64,000 bases of DNA from positions 1 to 64,000 of the forward strand of contig JAEUBA010000096.1 in assembly GCA_018257865.1 (NCBI GenBank), read 5' to 3'. Below the pieces are notes generated by a model. That model had not been told where the DNA came from. It saw only the letters and a program-made list of their open reading frames with translations, and did not search any database. This document shows, piece by piece, positions 12,664 to 24,180 of this stretch (within the stretch, counting starts at the first letter, position 1; each line of letters opens with the position of its first letter). A program made the position numbers and the translations under genes. Source of the DNA: Stereocaulon alpinum (Eukaryota > Ascomycota > Lecanoromycetes > Lecanorales > Stereocaulaceae).

Positions 12664-15200
12664 CCACTATACTACCTTCTTACCCCTAGTCGAAAGGGTA
12701 TTAAAGAGATATTCGGATAGAGATCTTTTAAAAACCTTCGGGAAGATTCTAGAAAGAAAAGGAACTACTAGCTATAGATAATAGACTAGTAGAGACCCTA
12801 CTTCTCGCAGTAGATATCGGTGGATAATTTTAGTCGAATTCTAAATCGTATATCCCTTATAGTAGTAGGTAACGAAAAAGGCCATTTCTTTCTTAAGGAA
12901 GATATTCCGTAGCCTAGTCTCAATAGAATTCGAAAATCTAATAGAAGATAGCTCCGGAAATCTCGCTGGCTACCCTCCGGTAATATAAATTAATATTAGA
13001 AGCTTTTCGAGAAACTCCTAAATATTTTAAATCCAATCCTAAAGCTTTCGAATATTCTAGGCTAGGGTAGATCCAGAAAGGGTAAACTAACTAGCTAGAT
13101 CAGGACTAGTAGCTATTCGATTATATAGCTATTAGTTAGGATCTTCGATACCGAGATTAGTTCGACTATCTCCTAGGAAATTTAGAAAGGGCGTAGTATC
13201 GAGAGGATTATTATAGATTCGAGACCATAGAATATCCGGAATATTTCGAAGAGGTCTAGATCTTTTAAAGACCTTATTTTCGAATAGTAGATCCCTATAG
13301 AGTATCTCTCTAGTAGCTGAGACTAGACCGTAAATAAAGCTTCGGAAGTCAGAAATCGAAAAGGAAAGACTCTTATAAAGAATAGTCTCTCCTTCCCAGT
13401 CGATAGATCCAGAAGAGGTAGTTTTTAAGGTAATATTTATTCCGTAGGCCCTTAGGTCTAGTATCTAGGATATTAGCTTTAGGGTCCCCCGAATTAGTAG
13501 GCGATCTACTAGCTCCTTTAGCCTCTCTAGAGGCCTATCACTCAATTAGGACCCTAAGAATAAGCCGAAATAAGGGTTCGAATTTTCGGTAGCTTTATTT
13601 GGCTCGAAGGAATAGCGTAAGACGAGGAGTCGACTAATTTTAAAAACTGAAGATAGAATTAAAGGGTAGGAATCAGGCCCCCGAAAGCCGTCTTTAGTAA
13701 GACCTAAGACGGCTAGAGGCGCTAGTAGATATAGCTTATATTCGTATTCCCAGCTTAGTTAATCGAGAAGTACTAAAAGAAATTTGAGGCAAGCTCGTTT
13801 AAGTAGGGTTAATTTCGATAGCTCCTAAAGTTTTCGAATAGGTATTACCCTAGGCTAGGTAATATTATTAGTATTATCTAAATTTTCGGAGCTAGAGGAG
13901 CTAGTCCTATTTAGGTCTAAAGAAGGAGGATTATCCGAATCCAAATCTTCTACTTTTTCGATTTCTAAAGCGTATTTAATTAATCGATTAAAGTAGTATT
14001 CCTAGGTTAGGTTGAAAGTATATTAAGGATATTAAATAGAATCTTCTTCTTCTTCTTCTTCTTCTTATTATTACTGAATTTTCTGAGTTCGAATAAAAAA
14101 GCTGAAAATCTGCTTCTAGGGCTGAGTATAAGAGGGAACTCGCTTAGGATCCTAATAGGCTTAAAAGGGCTTAGCTTAATATTAATTTTTTTCGGTCCAA
14201 ACTATTTTAAATCGACCGAAATACCCGATAGTTACTAAGCTCTCTATAGATTTCTAGGCTAGATTATCGAAAGCTTTTAAAACTACCTCTAATAAAGTAG
14301 TATCCGCTAGCCGAACTAGCTCGATTAGGTCTAGTCGATTTAGGCCACCTAGATATCTAGCCCACCTAGTCCTTTCAAGCTAGGGGCTAGGGTTATCGAA
14401 TTGATTTTCGGTAATCTTTCGAATTTTCTTGTTTTGGGAATTCTAAAAGTTTGAGTCTAGGGTATTCTATGCCGTATCCTATTTATCCGAATCTATTAAT
14501 AGAATTAGTATTAAAATAGAAGAGATATAATATCTAAATACCTTAGCTGTGAATAGAAGTTCTATTTAATAGATCTTCTTCTTCCTCTACCCTCTCCTCT
14601 CTTTATAGCCCTTCTTCTCGACTAGTTCTAGCCCTTAGGGTTACCGAATAGGGCTTTTTCGGATCTACCCGAAAGTATTAGTTTCCCAGCTCTATATGAA
14701 AGAATTGCTGAACGGGGATATTAGAAATCTAAGGGAAGTTCTCTGAATTAGCCTTTATAGGGCGACCCTTTTTCCTAGGGTTATCCTAGCTATAAATATT
14801 AATAAAATATCTTTAAATACTTCTTATATTCCGGGTATAATAAGAGTATTCGATATAGCCGAAACCGTTAAGGTAAAGTGAAAGATTTAGAAAGAAGTAA
14901 GGGTAGGAGCTATCTATTAGCTTTCCCTTTATACTAGCCTTATCCTAAACTAGTAGAGGGTATTTTTTGACTTCGAGAAGAATTCTAGACCTTTCTTCCT
15001 TAGGGAGTTAATGGGTTCGTCGAAAGTAGTACTTAAGACTAGTAGGTAGAATAGAATATCGACATTCTTTATAGGCAATAAAGCTAGTATCTCTAAGGAT
15101 TAAGATATAATCTATCTTAGTAGATAGGGCTGGGTCGATATTATACTAAGGATTTTCAAAGAAGTTGAAAACGTTAAGGATTGGTAGAGATATTAAGGAA
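12664..15200 (-). pseudogene. RIP-mutated relic of a C2H2/DUF3505-type protein of the fungal RecQ-like (telomere-linked) helicase class, truncated
   Basis: Minus-strand conceptual translation gives ordered, recognisable blocks. At about 14,700-15,130 there are two zinc-finger-like modules: one with KECRYSILPTSLKYYFRRTH and a second ending in DNPRKKGRP. Near 13,150-13,400 comes FSISDFRSFIYGLVSATREI, followed by LLFENKVF and then PFLNFLGDSRTN. At about 12,760-12,940 come RNIFLKKEMAFFVTYYYKGY, then KIIHRYLLREVGSLLVYYL. From memory of the family, these belong to large fungal proteins that carry N-terminal fingers, this middle region and often a C-terminal RecQ-like helicase. The frame is broken by stops and ends at about 12,664, where a retrotransposon LTR begins, so any helicase domain is absent. 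A (CTT)n run at 14,042-14,066 lies within it. Confidence 0.65.
14042..14066. repeat. (CTT)n microsatellite
   Basis: About eight CTT units in a row. On the minus strand this is (AAG)n inside the zinc-finger protein relic and would encode a charged run there. Confidence 0.9.
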
Positions 15201-16023
15201 GAAAGGTTCTAAGGTAGTAGAAGACGTCTAGATATCAGCGATTAGGCGGGTAACTAAGCGCTTATCGCAGATAAAGTCTTATTAGCTAACCCTATCTAGT
15301 TAACCCTAAGATCTAAAATCTTAGCGAAGTAGTAACTATCTTACTAAAGCTAAGAATTCTACTCGATATAATAGAGATAAACTAAATATTATTTTATAAG
15401 TCTTAATATTAAGTCTAAATACTATTAATATCTATGTTTTTATTTATAATAACCCCTAGTGTATCGATTATATATAAGGAGTTAAAGAATTCGTAGTAAT
15501 AACTAGTACTTCCTAAGTAACTTTCTACTTGGTCAGCCGAATTTTATAAAAATTAGTGCGTTAGAAAGGCCTAAGTTGGGGCTTCTCAAATCTATCTTTT
15601 TTATAAATTTCACTCTAATATCTAGCCGGGGGCAAAGGTTGCAAACTGTAGGTTATTTAGCGGCGGGATATCCGCTTAAGGTTTTAAACATTAGAAAACC
15701 CGACTTTTCAAAAAAATCTAGCTTTATAGAGACTAGGGTTATTTAAGTTATTATAGGGCTAAATTATAGCGCTAAGCTAGCTGATACCAACGCAATTTTT
15801 TTTTTAGAAATCGGAGTTAAAATATACCGGATACGATTTTACCTAGGAAAATCGAAGATTCCCTACTAAATCCTTAGTAGAGAATAATTCGTTAACGCCT
15901 ATCGATAATTTATCTCTATATAATAGCGCTAGTCCTAGCTAGGCCTAGTAGGAAACACCCTAATTACTACCGATTAGGGTACGCACCCTTAATAAGGCCT
16001 TTCGATACTATATACTATAAAAG
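15201..16023. repeat. RIP-mutated DNA, nothing recognisable
   Basis: AT-rich, CpA-poor sequence upstream of the zinc-finger protein relic. It contains a run of T near 15,797-15,806. I see no surviving frame or repeat family. Confidence 0.5.
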
Positions 16024-16310
16024 AGTACTAACCTAGGCTAATAGGTCTTATTCTTAACCTCTAATCCCTTATTCGGTAGCAAATTCCTCTAGAAGACCTA
16101 TTTAATAGTACTAACCTAGGCTAATTAGTCTTATTCCTTATTTAATATACCCTATTTGGTACTGAGTTACCCTAGAAGACCTAGTTAATAGTACTAACTA
16201 AGGCTAGTCGGTCTTATTCTTTATCTTAAACTCCCTATTTAGTGCTCCTCTACCTAGAAGATCTATTTATAAGTACTAACTTCAGCTAGTCGGTCCTATT
16301 TAATAAAATA
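16024..16310. repeat. Minisatellite, about 83-bp unit, 3.5 copies
   Basis: Units start with agtactaacctaggctaa near 16,024, 16,107, 16,190 and 16,272, spaced 83, 83 and 82 bp. Each carries the later block ctagaagacctatttaat. Copies differ mostly by transitions and small changes, so the array predates or accompanied RIP. Confidence 0.85.
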
Positions 16311-19300
16311 TTCTCGTATTTAAAAAATTAATTAATTAATATAGTTTAAGGTATATATATAGCTATAGCTTTGTAATATCCTTATCTACCTTATTTTCTT
16401 AAACCTCCTACTAATTAGCCCTAATTACTATAGAACGCTACTAAATACCGCCGTTTCCTTTCCGATAACGCTGGTATACCCTTTTTTACCTCTGTCCGGC
16501 GCTGTATACGTTCGATTAACGGGCTGATTAGCGGCGTTAACTCCTACTATCCTATTAGGGTTTCTTCGTCGCAGCTGTAAACTAAGTAGTAGCTAATACT
16601 TCTACTCTAGTACCTTATACTACTCTTTAGCTCGCTCTAGTATTAACTACTTTAGAACTATAGTAGTATAACTAGCGCTGCGCTCGTTACCTATCTATTA
16701 CGTAGGCTGCTCCCCTATTCTATACTTTATAGTATTACCTAGCTCTTATTAGACGTAATTACTAGCGAGCTGTATTCGCGCTAGGCCTTTAAGGGGTATC
16801 CGCTACTCAGCGAGCTGGAATAGGGTTTAATAGTTAATAATATCGCTTCTTCCGTCTTACTAGGACCTAGTAGTCTTAAAGATAGTATTTACGCAAGCTA
16901 GCAGTGCTATTTATTTAATAGCCCTAGTATATTATATTGCTTAGACGTCTATAAGCTAGGTAGAAGGCTTCTATCCTAGTTATAGTTTATATATACTATT
17001 AAGCTATAATAACCGGCTTGTTCGTAGAGCGTATTCTCCTATCTAGTTCTAAATAGGGCCTCTTAACGGTAATTAGATATAAGGTAGTACTGTGTAATAG
17101 CGATCGCTACCTATCGATAGGATTATATAGTAAGTTTTATATTAAACAGCGCTGCTGAGTGCTTTAACTAGCTTTTAAGATAGGTTATTAACTATAGTAA
17201 TAGCCCTCTCCGCTAAGCCCCTAGGTTATAGGACCGAAAGAGGTAGTTATTCGTACTATATAATACCCTAAGAGCCTCGTATAGGGTCGGTATAGCGGGT
17301 TGTATATAGATTAGGAACCTAAGTAGAGGAAGATAAAGCTAATTAGGGATGAACTAAGTAATTCCCCTTATATCCTTAGTAATCTAAATACTCTTATTAT
17401 ATAGCTAGTAGATTACGAGCCGGTTAAGGGCCTAGAAGATATTCTAGATATAGTTCTAATTATTTTATATAGTAATTTAGTATAGCTTAGGCCCTTATAG
17501 TAGCTATCTAGCCTAGATATAGATAGCGACTAGTATTAGCTAAAGAGTAATTATATACTACTAGAGGAAGATTATAATATACTTAGACCGCTAACTCCTA
17601 TCTTTATTAGTAAAGCTGCTATTACGGTCCTAGTAGCGACTGGATTATAAGTGTTTAAGGAAGATCTCTACCAATCAATCCTAATCAAAGCTGCGATAGA
17701 GCGAATAGTAGTAATTAGTGTTTACTATTATATTATAGGGCCTGTTAAGGCGTGCGTAGTCTAGTATACTATAGATTAGACTATCTAATACTATACTAGC
17801 CTAAGTTAGGGTATACTATACCTAGGCCTAGAACTTATCTACTTTAATAGGCTATTTCTGCTTGCTTAACCGGAGCTCGCGATAGTTAGTTAACCAGTTA
17901 ACCTTATATACGCCTAATTATACTTTCCCCCGTTTTCGCCCTAGGATCAGCAGGTGGGCTAGCTTAGAGAAAGGATAGATAGTAGTTAATTATAGGTACT
18001 ACTCTTAGTTTATATTAAACTACTTTAGGTCTTTAAAATAGTCCTAATTACCGCTATCTTCCTCTATTACGGTCTCCTCTAGGGAAAAAGCCTAATCCCG
18101 CCTATTATTAGTATCGCTCTCTATCGACCCGTCTTAGTTAGGGCTATAGAGGTCTATTTTAGCTTTATTATTACTAGATACCTCCCCGTCGGTAGGATTA
18201 AGGAAGTCTATAGTATTAAGGATATCCTCTACCTTTTCTTAATCCTCTACCGCTTTATAGTCCTTTTAGGTGCTCTGATTACTATCGCCCTACTAAGCCC
18301 TATTTATAGGTTGATAATAGGTGTGGGTCCTTATCGCTACTATATAAGCTTAGATAGGGCTAATTAGGTCTAATAATAGAGTTATACCCGCTAGGGGATA
18401 ATTAAGGGATTAGACGACCGCTAATTAAGGGGGAAGCTAGAAAAGTAGATAGAGCGCCTAGCTAACCTAGATTAATACAGCTAGAACCGTAGTATAGTCT
18501 CTTAATAACTAGAATACTCTAGTGCGATTAATACTTATTATCCTAGCGAAATAGATAATTAGATAGCTATTTATCTCTTATTATAGCCGTTTAGGGGCGA
18601 TTAGTGCTAGTAAGAGCTCTATAATCTAGTTTAAGAGCTACTCGCGGATATACGTACGCTCTTTAATATCTATTAGGTCTCGCTCCCTTATATAAGGGTC
18701 TTATAGGCGTTTTTAGACCTATTTAAGCTGGTGTACAGTATTATAGACGGAGTTATAGGCTTTCTAGACCTACTAAGGGAGGATTAAGCCCTAGTATTCT
18801 TCCTATACCTACGGGCTATAGCGGCTGATACGGACGACGTAATTAATTAGGCGTTACTAGATCTATATATATTAGCTTAGAGTACCCTTAGTCTAGAGTA
18901 GGTTAAAGGACTACTTACTATATAATATAAGGCTAATTAATATTAGCTTAGTCTAAGCTTATAAGGTACTTACGCTAATATACTTCTATACTATTTTAAT
19001 TAATAATTTTACCTCGGCCTCTACCTAACCTAAGATCCTTTCTGTTCGGGGTTAACTATATAGGAATAGTAGTAGAACGCCTAATCTTCTCCTCAGCTTA
19101 GTCCTTTTTAGCCCTAATCTCAGCTATTCAGCCGGCAGGTGCCCTAATCGGAGCATACTTTCTCGGAGCCAGCACTATTAGTAGGTAGGGAAGATTTTAT
19201 CCTAGCCTATACGCCGTATCTAAGGGTCGCGTATAGCAGGCGGACTAGTATTCTAGGCTATTAAGGGCGGACTAACTATATTAGAGGACGGTTAGGGCGG

Positions 19301-20578
19301 GGTTAAGGGTATCGGGTCTATAGACGTACTAAGGAGGATACTATTATACCCTTTTAGAGGCTAGATATTATTCCTTAGGTCTCCCCGCTGGGTAGGCTAG
19401 CGGTTATATAGTAGTCCTTAGTAGTCGATAAGGATATAGCCTTTAGATCTAGTATAACTTAACCTAAATAGGTACTATATTAGCTAGGTTAGTACTAGTT
19501 TCTTAAAGGAAGCTATAGGGCGACCTTATACCCCTAGGCGGTTATAGTCGACGCGGAGGTATTTTTTTATACTTAGTTTAGATTTAGTCTAAAACTAATA
19601 GTCTAGAATAGGGTATATCTAGCCTATAAAGGGCTAACTAAGCTCTAGAATTAGGGGAATTAGATCTAGTAGCTAGGTCTACTTAAAGTTAGTCTTTAGT
19701 AGGTCTAACCTATAGATAGTATCTATAACTTTACTAGTTAGGATATCTTAGGTATAGTAAAGGCCGGCGTAAAAGCCTTTAAGATAGATAATAGCCCGCC
19801 TTTTAGGGTAGAAGTTCCTATACTCTATATAGAGGAGTAGGCGCTAGTAGGGGTAGTAGACGAAGAAGGGTAGGAGGAGGGATATAGGGGATAAAGGTAG
19901 TATACGGGGCCGGTTAGGACTAATCGAGATATTAGATTAGAGGAGGGTTTAAAGACTAGGAAGCGGTAGGGAGAACTAGTTAGTATTAATAGGAGTAGCA
20001 GCTTAGAGGAGGGTTCTAAGACTTAAAAGCAGTAGTAAGGACTAGTTAGATATAATTAGTAGTAAGCGGTATATAAGGGATAGTTATTAAGGGCGTAAAG
20101 AAGGACGTTATAGTAAATAGAAGTAAACAGTAGTAAGGATAGGGAGGGTTATAAAATCTAAGGATAATATTAGATATTAGATATAAGCAGCCGAAATTAG
20201 TAAATAAAACTAGGAATTAGGGGTAACGCAGCGTAGATTAGGAAATAAAATTAGGGATTAGAGGAAACGTAGCGAAAATTAGGAAAGTAGAATCAGGGAT
20301 TAGGCCTAGGCGGCGAAAATCCGGAAAATAGAATCTAAGAAGAGTAGAGATAAGGAAGGAGCTAATAGATAAGGGGGAAAAGCAAATACGGCGAGACGTC
20401 GATTCTATTTAAAAGGGCGTTAGTATCCTACGGCTTCGTCTACTAGTAACTACTCCTTATAGTCTTTACCTCTTATAGGTCGTTTAGTTTCTTCTACTAC
20501 CTTAATAGGGTCGAATACTAAGTAGGTTTATATTATTTATTTAACCTCGCTGATATACTTACGAGGGCGGGGGTAAGT
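16311..20578 (+). mobile_element. RIP-mutated relic of an unidentified LTR-type element
   Basis: A plus-strand frame around 18,630-19,010 is interrupted only by TAG/TAA/TGA-type codons and otherwise looks coding, with blocks such as KLVYSIIDGVIGFLDLLRED and FFLYLRAIAADTDDV. I do not recognise the protein. Just before 20,579 there is a purine-rich tract (gagggcgggggtaag), as in a polypurine tract, followed by a possible LTR. The family assignment is open. Confidence 0.4.
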
Positions 20579-20932
20579 TATAAGATATATTCTAATATTA
20601 GGGGCCGGCCTAAAGCGAGTTAATAGGGGTATTATTTAACTAGGAGAATATATCTAAGGAAGGAAAGCTATATATATATAGCGTATATATAATATATTAG
20701 GGGCGCGGCTTAGCGGGCGCTAAGGCTAAAGGGGCCTAGCGTTAGACCTAAACTAAGTCGGATATAAGTCGAACCGAACCTAGTCCGACTCAGACCTAGG
20801 CTAGAGTGTATAAACACTAGCAAGTAATAAAAGACTAGTAAGTAGCGAAAGGCTAGCTCGTAATACTCTTAGTTAATATTTTTTTTTAATTATATAGTCG
20901 GGTATATCTCCTACGAGATAAAGCTTCTTATA
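20579..20932 (+). repeat. Possible LTR (family D)
   Basis: The segment starts tataag and ends cttata, consistent with tgtaag...cttaca after C-to-T mutation on both strands. It contains a TATA-like motif (gtgtataaac) and is preceded by a polypurine-like tract. Only one copy was found in the window, so the boundaries are tentative. Confidence 0.4.
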
Positions 20933-21148
20933 TTTAACTTTATATAATAACTTAACTATAGATATTTAATAAGAAGATCTCTTCTACTTAAACTAATCTA
21001 TTAAGTCTACTTACCTCTTTCCTTAATACTTCTCTCTACGAGCTCTAAATCCTAGATAAGTAAAGTAGTACCTAGTAGACGTATAAGTTATAATACTTTA
21101 AATACTCTTAAAATAAGTATTTTAGGATAAAAAGTCTAAGCGCCTAGC
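20933..21148. repeat. RIP-mutated flank, left outer side of the inversion breakpoint
   Basis: It ends in ctagc immediately before LTR-C. On the inversion model this DNA was originally continuous with the reverse complement of 58,630-59,344, which also carries ctagc next to its LTR. No coding content is visible. Confidence 0.6.
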
Positions 21149-21505
21149 TATAACGGGGTGGTTTAACTCCTACGGGTAAATTATATAGTATATTAAGTAC
21201 TAGAAGGTAATAGAGATAGATAGTTATTAAATTATCTTCAGCTAAGACTCCTCTCTATTATATAAGTTAAATATAAGGAGATAAGAAAATATTCTACTAA
21301 AGGAAACCCCTTCCTTATATATTTACCTTAATTATACTAAGCCCTAACCTAATCTAGGTAATCTAGCCCTATATCTACTATATTACTCTATAATCTACCT
21401 AATATACCCTAGATTACTTATATTACTAGGTCCTCTCCTAATAGTCCTTTACCTACTAACCCTATCACGTGCCTTGCCCGTGACCTTACGGGGTTACCCG
21501 TAACA
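21149..21505 (+). repeat. LTR-C copy 1 (357 bp), hybrid LTR at the left inversion breakpoint
   Basis: It starts tataacgggg (tgtaacgggg after one G-to-A change) and ends cccgtaaca, so the ends are the inverted repeat TGTAACGGG/CCCGTAACA. It is closely similar, at the same 357-bp length, to the inverted copy at 59,345-59,701, and shares its first ~210 bp with the copy at 62,379-62,731. Its flanks do not match each other (ctagc before, ataag after). They do match the flanks of the copy at 59,345 in swapped combination, which marks it as a recombination product of two LTRs. Confidence 0.9.
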
Positions 21506-22990
21506 ATAAGTTAAACTTATTAGAAAAGATAGTAACTTAGGATATACTAGCCCCTATTCCTAAAGGATAGAAGGCCTTACCTAGACGTTAGGTCCTTACT
21601 TATAAGTTAAACCCTAATAGAGAGATCGCTTAGTATAAAGCTCGCTAGGTAGTTAAGGGATTTAGGTAAATTAAAGGTCTCGACTATAATAAGACTTATT
21701 TAAGTATAGTTAAAGATACCGTAGTGCGAATTTTAATAGCACTATATACTAAGTATAACTACGAAATAGAGTAGTCTAATATTATTACTACCTTCCTCGA
21801 ATCTTTACTAACGGAGGAAGTATAGGTTAAGTAACTATATAGCTTTACTAATAGTAATCCTACTAACGCCTACTAATTACAGCGCGCCCTATATAGCCTT
21901 AAGTAGTCTCCTCGCAAATAGTATAAAACCGTTCGCTAATTTATAGAGTCCCTAGGCTATACTAGGCTAGTTAAAGACTACTCTATATTTACTAGCGAAA
22001 ATAGTATAATAGTTATATTTTATATTAACGATATCCTTATATATAGACCTAATAAGGCTATGATCGCCGAATTTAAATAGAATTTGGACTAACGATTTAG
22101 AATAAAATACCTTAGTAACGTTAACTAGTATCTAGGGATAGCGATTATTTAAAATCGCCCTAACCGTACTATCTATATTAATTAGACTTTATACGCTAAG
22201 CGTATTATTACTTAGGTAGAGATAGAATCCTACTACCTAGTTACCTCGCTAATAGATAAGGGTAACGACTTAGTTAGAGTACCTAATAAATATATAGTAG
22301 ACTGTACTAAGGCGGAAGTCTATTACGCCTTAGTAGGAGAATTATAATAGTTATTAATAATAATATATCTAGACTTAGCTTTTATAGTCGGAAAAAGTAG
22401 ACGTTTCTCTATTAACCCTACCAGCGAGTACCTTAATTTAGTAAAATAAATTATTAAATATTTAGCGGGTACTACTAAAGTTAGACTACGCTATAGACCT
22501 AAAGACGTTACTAAAGGCGTTAATCTAGAAGGTAAATTACTCAGTTAGATAGACGTATTATAGTTAGACGATAGAGATACTTCCTATATAATATTAGGCT
22601 ATATCTTTTAACTATAGAATAGACTAATTAGCTAGTTTAGTAAGCTTTAAACTCTCTATACTAATTTAACTATAGAAGCGGAATACGTTACTAAATATAA
22701 CGCCGCTAAAGAATCTCTCTTCCTTAGCGAATTACTATAAGGGATTAGCTATAATAAAAAGGATATAAAGCCTATTAAGCTAATAGGAGATAACTAGGCT
22801 ACTATTAAATTAGCTAGTAATCTAATTAATTACTAACGTACTAAATATATACGTAATAAGTTTTATTTTATACGCGAAATAGTATCCGAAACTAGCGAAT
22901 TAACCTTATAATATTATAATACTACCGATATAATTACTAATAGTATAAGTAAGGCTTTCGCCCCTAACGAATTCCGCCCTTTCTAAGATA
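21506..22990 (+). mobile_element. Copia B retrotransposon, 3' half of pol: reverse transcriptase and RNase H (RIP-broken)
   Basis: Starting directly at ataag after LTR-C, the plus strand reads (stops taken as W/Q) DKLNLLEKIVT, DILAPIPKG, YKAR*VVKGFRQIKGLDYNKT, TTFLESLLTEEV, LQRALYSLK*SPRK*YKT, an FYINDILIY box (the YVDD position), then RNase H blocks and a final KYIRNKFYFIREIV...ITNSISKAF. This is a Ty1/copia reverse transcriptase and RNase H without the preceding integrase. The missing upstream half of the same frame is found on the minus strand at 59,702-63,780. It is non-functional because of many RIP stop codons. Confidence 0.9.
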
Positions 22991-23069
22991 AGCTGGGACT
23001 AGCTACGAGCGTAATTAGTAGGGAGCTTAGATAGTAGGCTGCCTTACCACCGCCGGTTTTAAATAGGAG

Positions 23070-23299
23070 CGTTAGAATAAGTGGTGAAAACTATAGTAGA
23101 TAAGGCCTACTTAGCAATACTTAGTAGGCTCGCTTAGCTAGCCTACTAGGGCTAGGGCTCGCCAAGGCCTCTATACGCGCACTAGATAAAATCTCTGCAT
23201 GCAATTCTATCTAGCTGCAACAACTTTAATAGCAATAGATTGTTCCACCCCATTAAATGGCTAATAAGCCTCCAATCATATCACTGATATTCTAAAGCC
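23070..23299 (+). repeat. 3' LTR of copia B
   Basis: About 230 bp with ends carrying the inverted repeat ttagaata/tattctaa. From 23,084 it matches the reverse complement of the right edge of the window (63,790-64,000) along its length, differing mainly by transitions. It sits just after the RNase H end and marks the border with the gene island. The exact terminal bases are uncertain because of RIP. Confidence 0.8.
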
Positions 23300-24180
23300 T
23301 TGTACCACTCATGGCCCTACTAGCACCCGAGACTGCTAGTAGTTCTTACGATCTGCCTTCCACCAAACTAGCGTCCACAGTTAAAAACACAAGAAGTATC
23401 AGTACGTAGCAAGGCATCTCTAATCCTCATATTGCACTGCTATGTCCCCGTTAGAAACCGGAAACGCCTCCATCAAAGCTATTGTCATTGTTTCCAACCG
23501 TGGAAAACTCATGTGCCGCACGGTCAGCGTCCACTGAGACGACCCCAGACTCTCAGCCTGAGGGATGCGGAAGTTTGTTTCGGAGACTGGTGTAGTGCCT
23601 ACTTCCTGAATCTGCTAAGAAAAACAGACTGAGTGTTGGCTCTAATTGTATCCACCATGCAACGAGGTTTTCATTGACTAAAGAACATACACGTCCAGAG
23701 CTGAACTATGTTCGTAGCTTGAGTCTCTGACCGCGGCGTCCTTTGTGCTGTTTGTATTCTAGCAAGATTATGGACTCTTTTATACTAGGGTCCGAGGACT
23801 TTCTGCTTGAGTGACTCAGTACAACGAGCAGCAAGCTGCTGATACAACCAGATAGCTTAGCGGCAGCACTGCCAACAGTTCAATCGTGAACCTTGATAGG
23901 CCTGCCGAAACATGGGATCACGACCTCCCCATCTAAGCCTTTAAGCATTCGAGATGAGACATTCCTTAACAAGGCTGTGATGGCTATCGCTATCAGTAGT
24001 TGATCGCTTCCGAGAGCAGATCCCAAGACGGGTGAATAGGTGCTAAATATGCTTCGAGGCACGGACTCAATTCGAGATCGTGTGTAGAATTCTTCTGAGG
24101 TGTTTGATGTTGGACCTATTCTATGAATATACGCCCACAATTTTGGTCAATAATGTCACTGCATGAAGAAGGTCTGCCAG
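23300..24180. other. Intergenic, transposon-to-gene border
   Basis: Base composition changes here: CpA and TpG return to normal frequency right after the LTR. Short open frames exist on both strands (an 86-codon one at 23,880-24,140 minus), but none shows a recognisable family or splice context. I see no supported gene. Confidence 0.6.

Noticed and set aside
1..23000. CRISPR-like or centromeric satellite array
   Set aside because: Repeats are few, irregular and explained by retrotransposon relics and RIP; there is no regular repeat-spacer pattern.
23880..24140. 86-codon minus frame next to the dehydrogenase
   Set aside because: No recognisable domain, lies downstream of the dehydrogenase stop and has no splice link to it.
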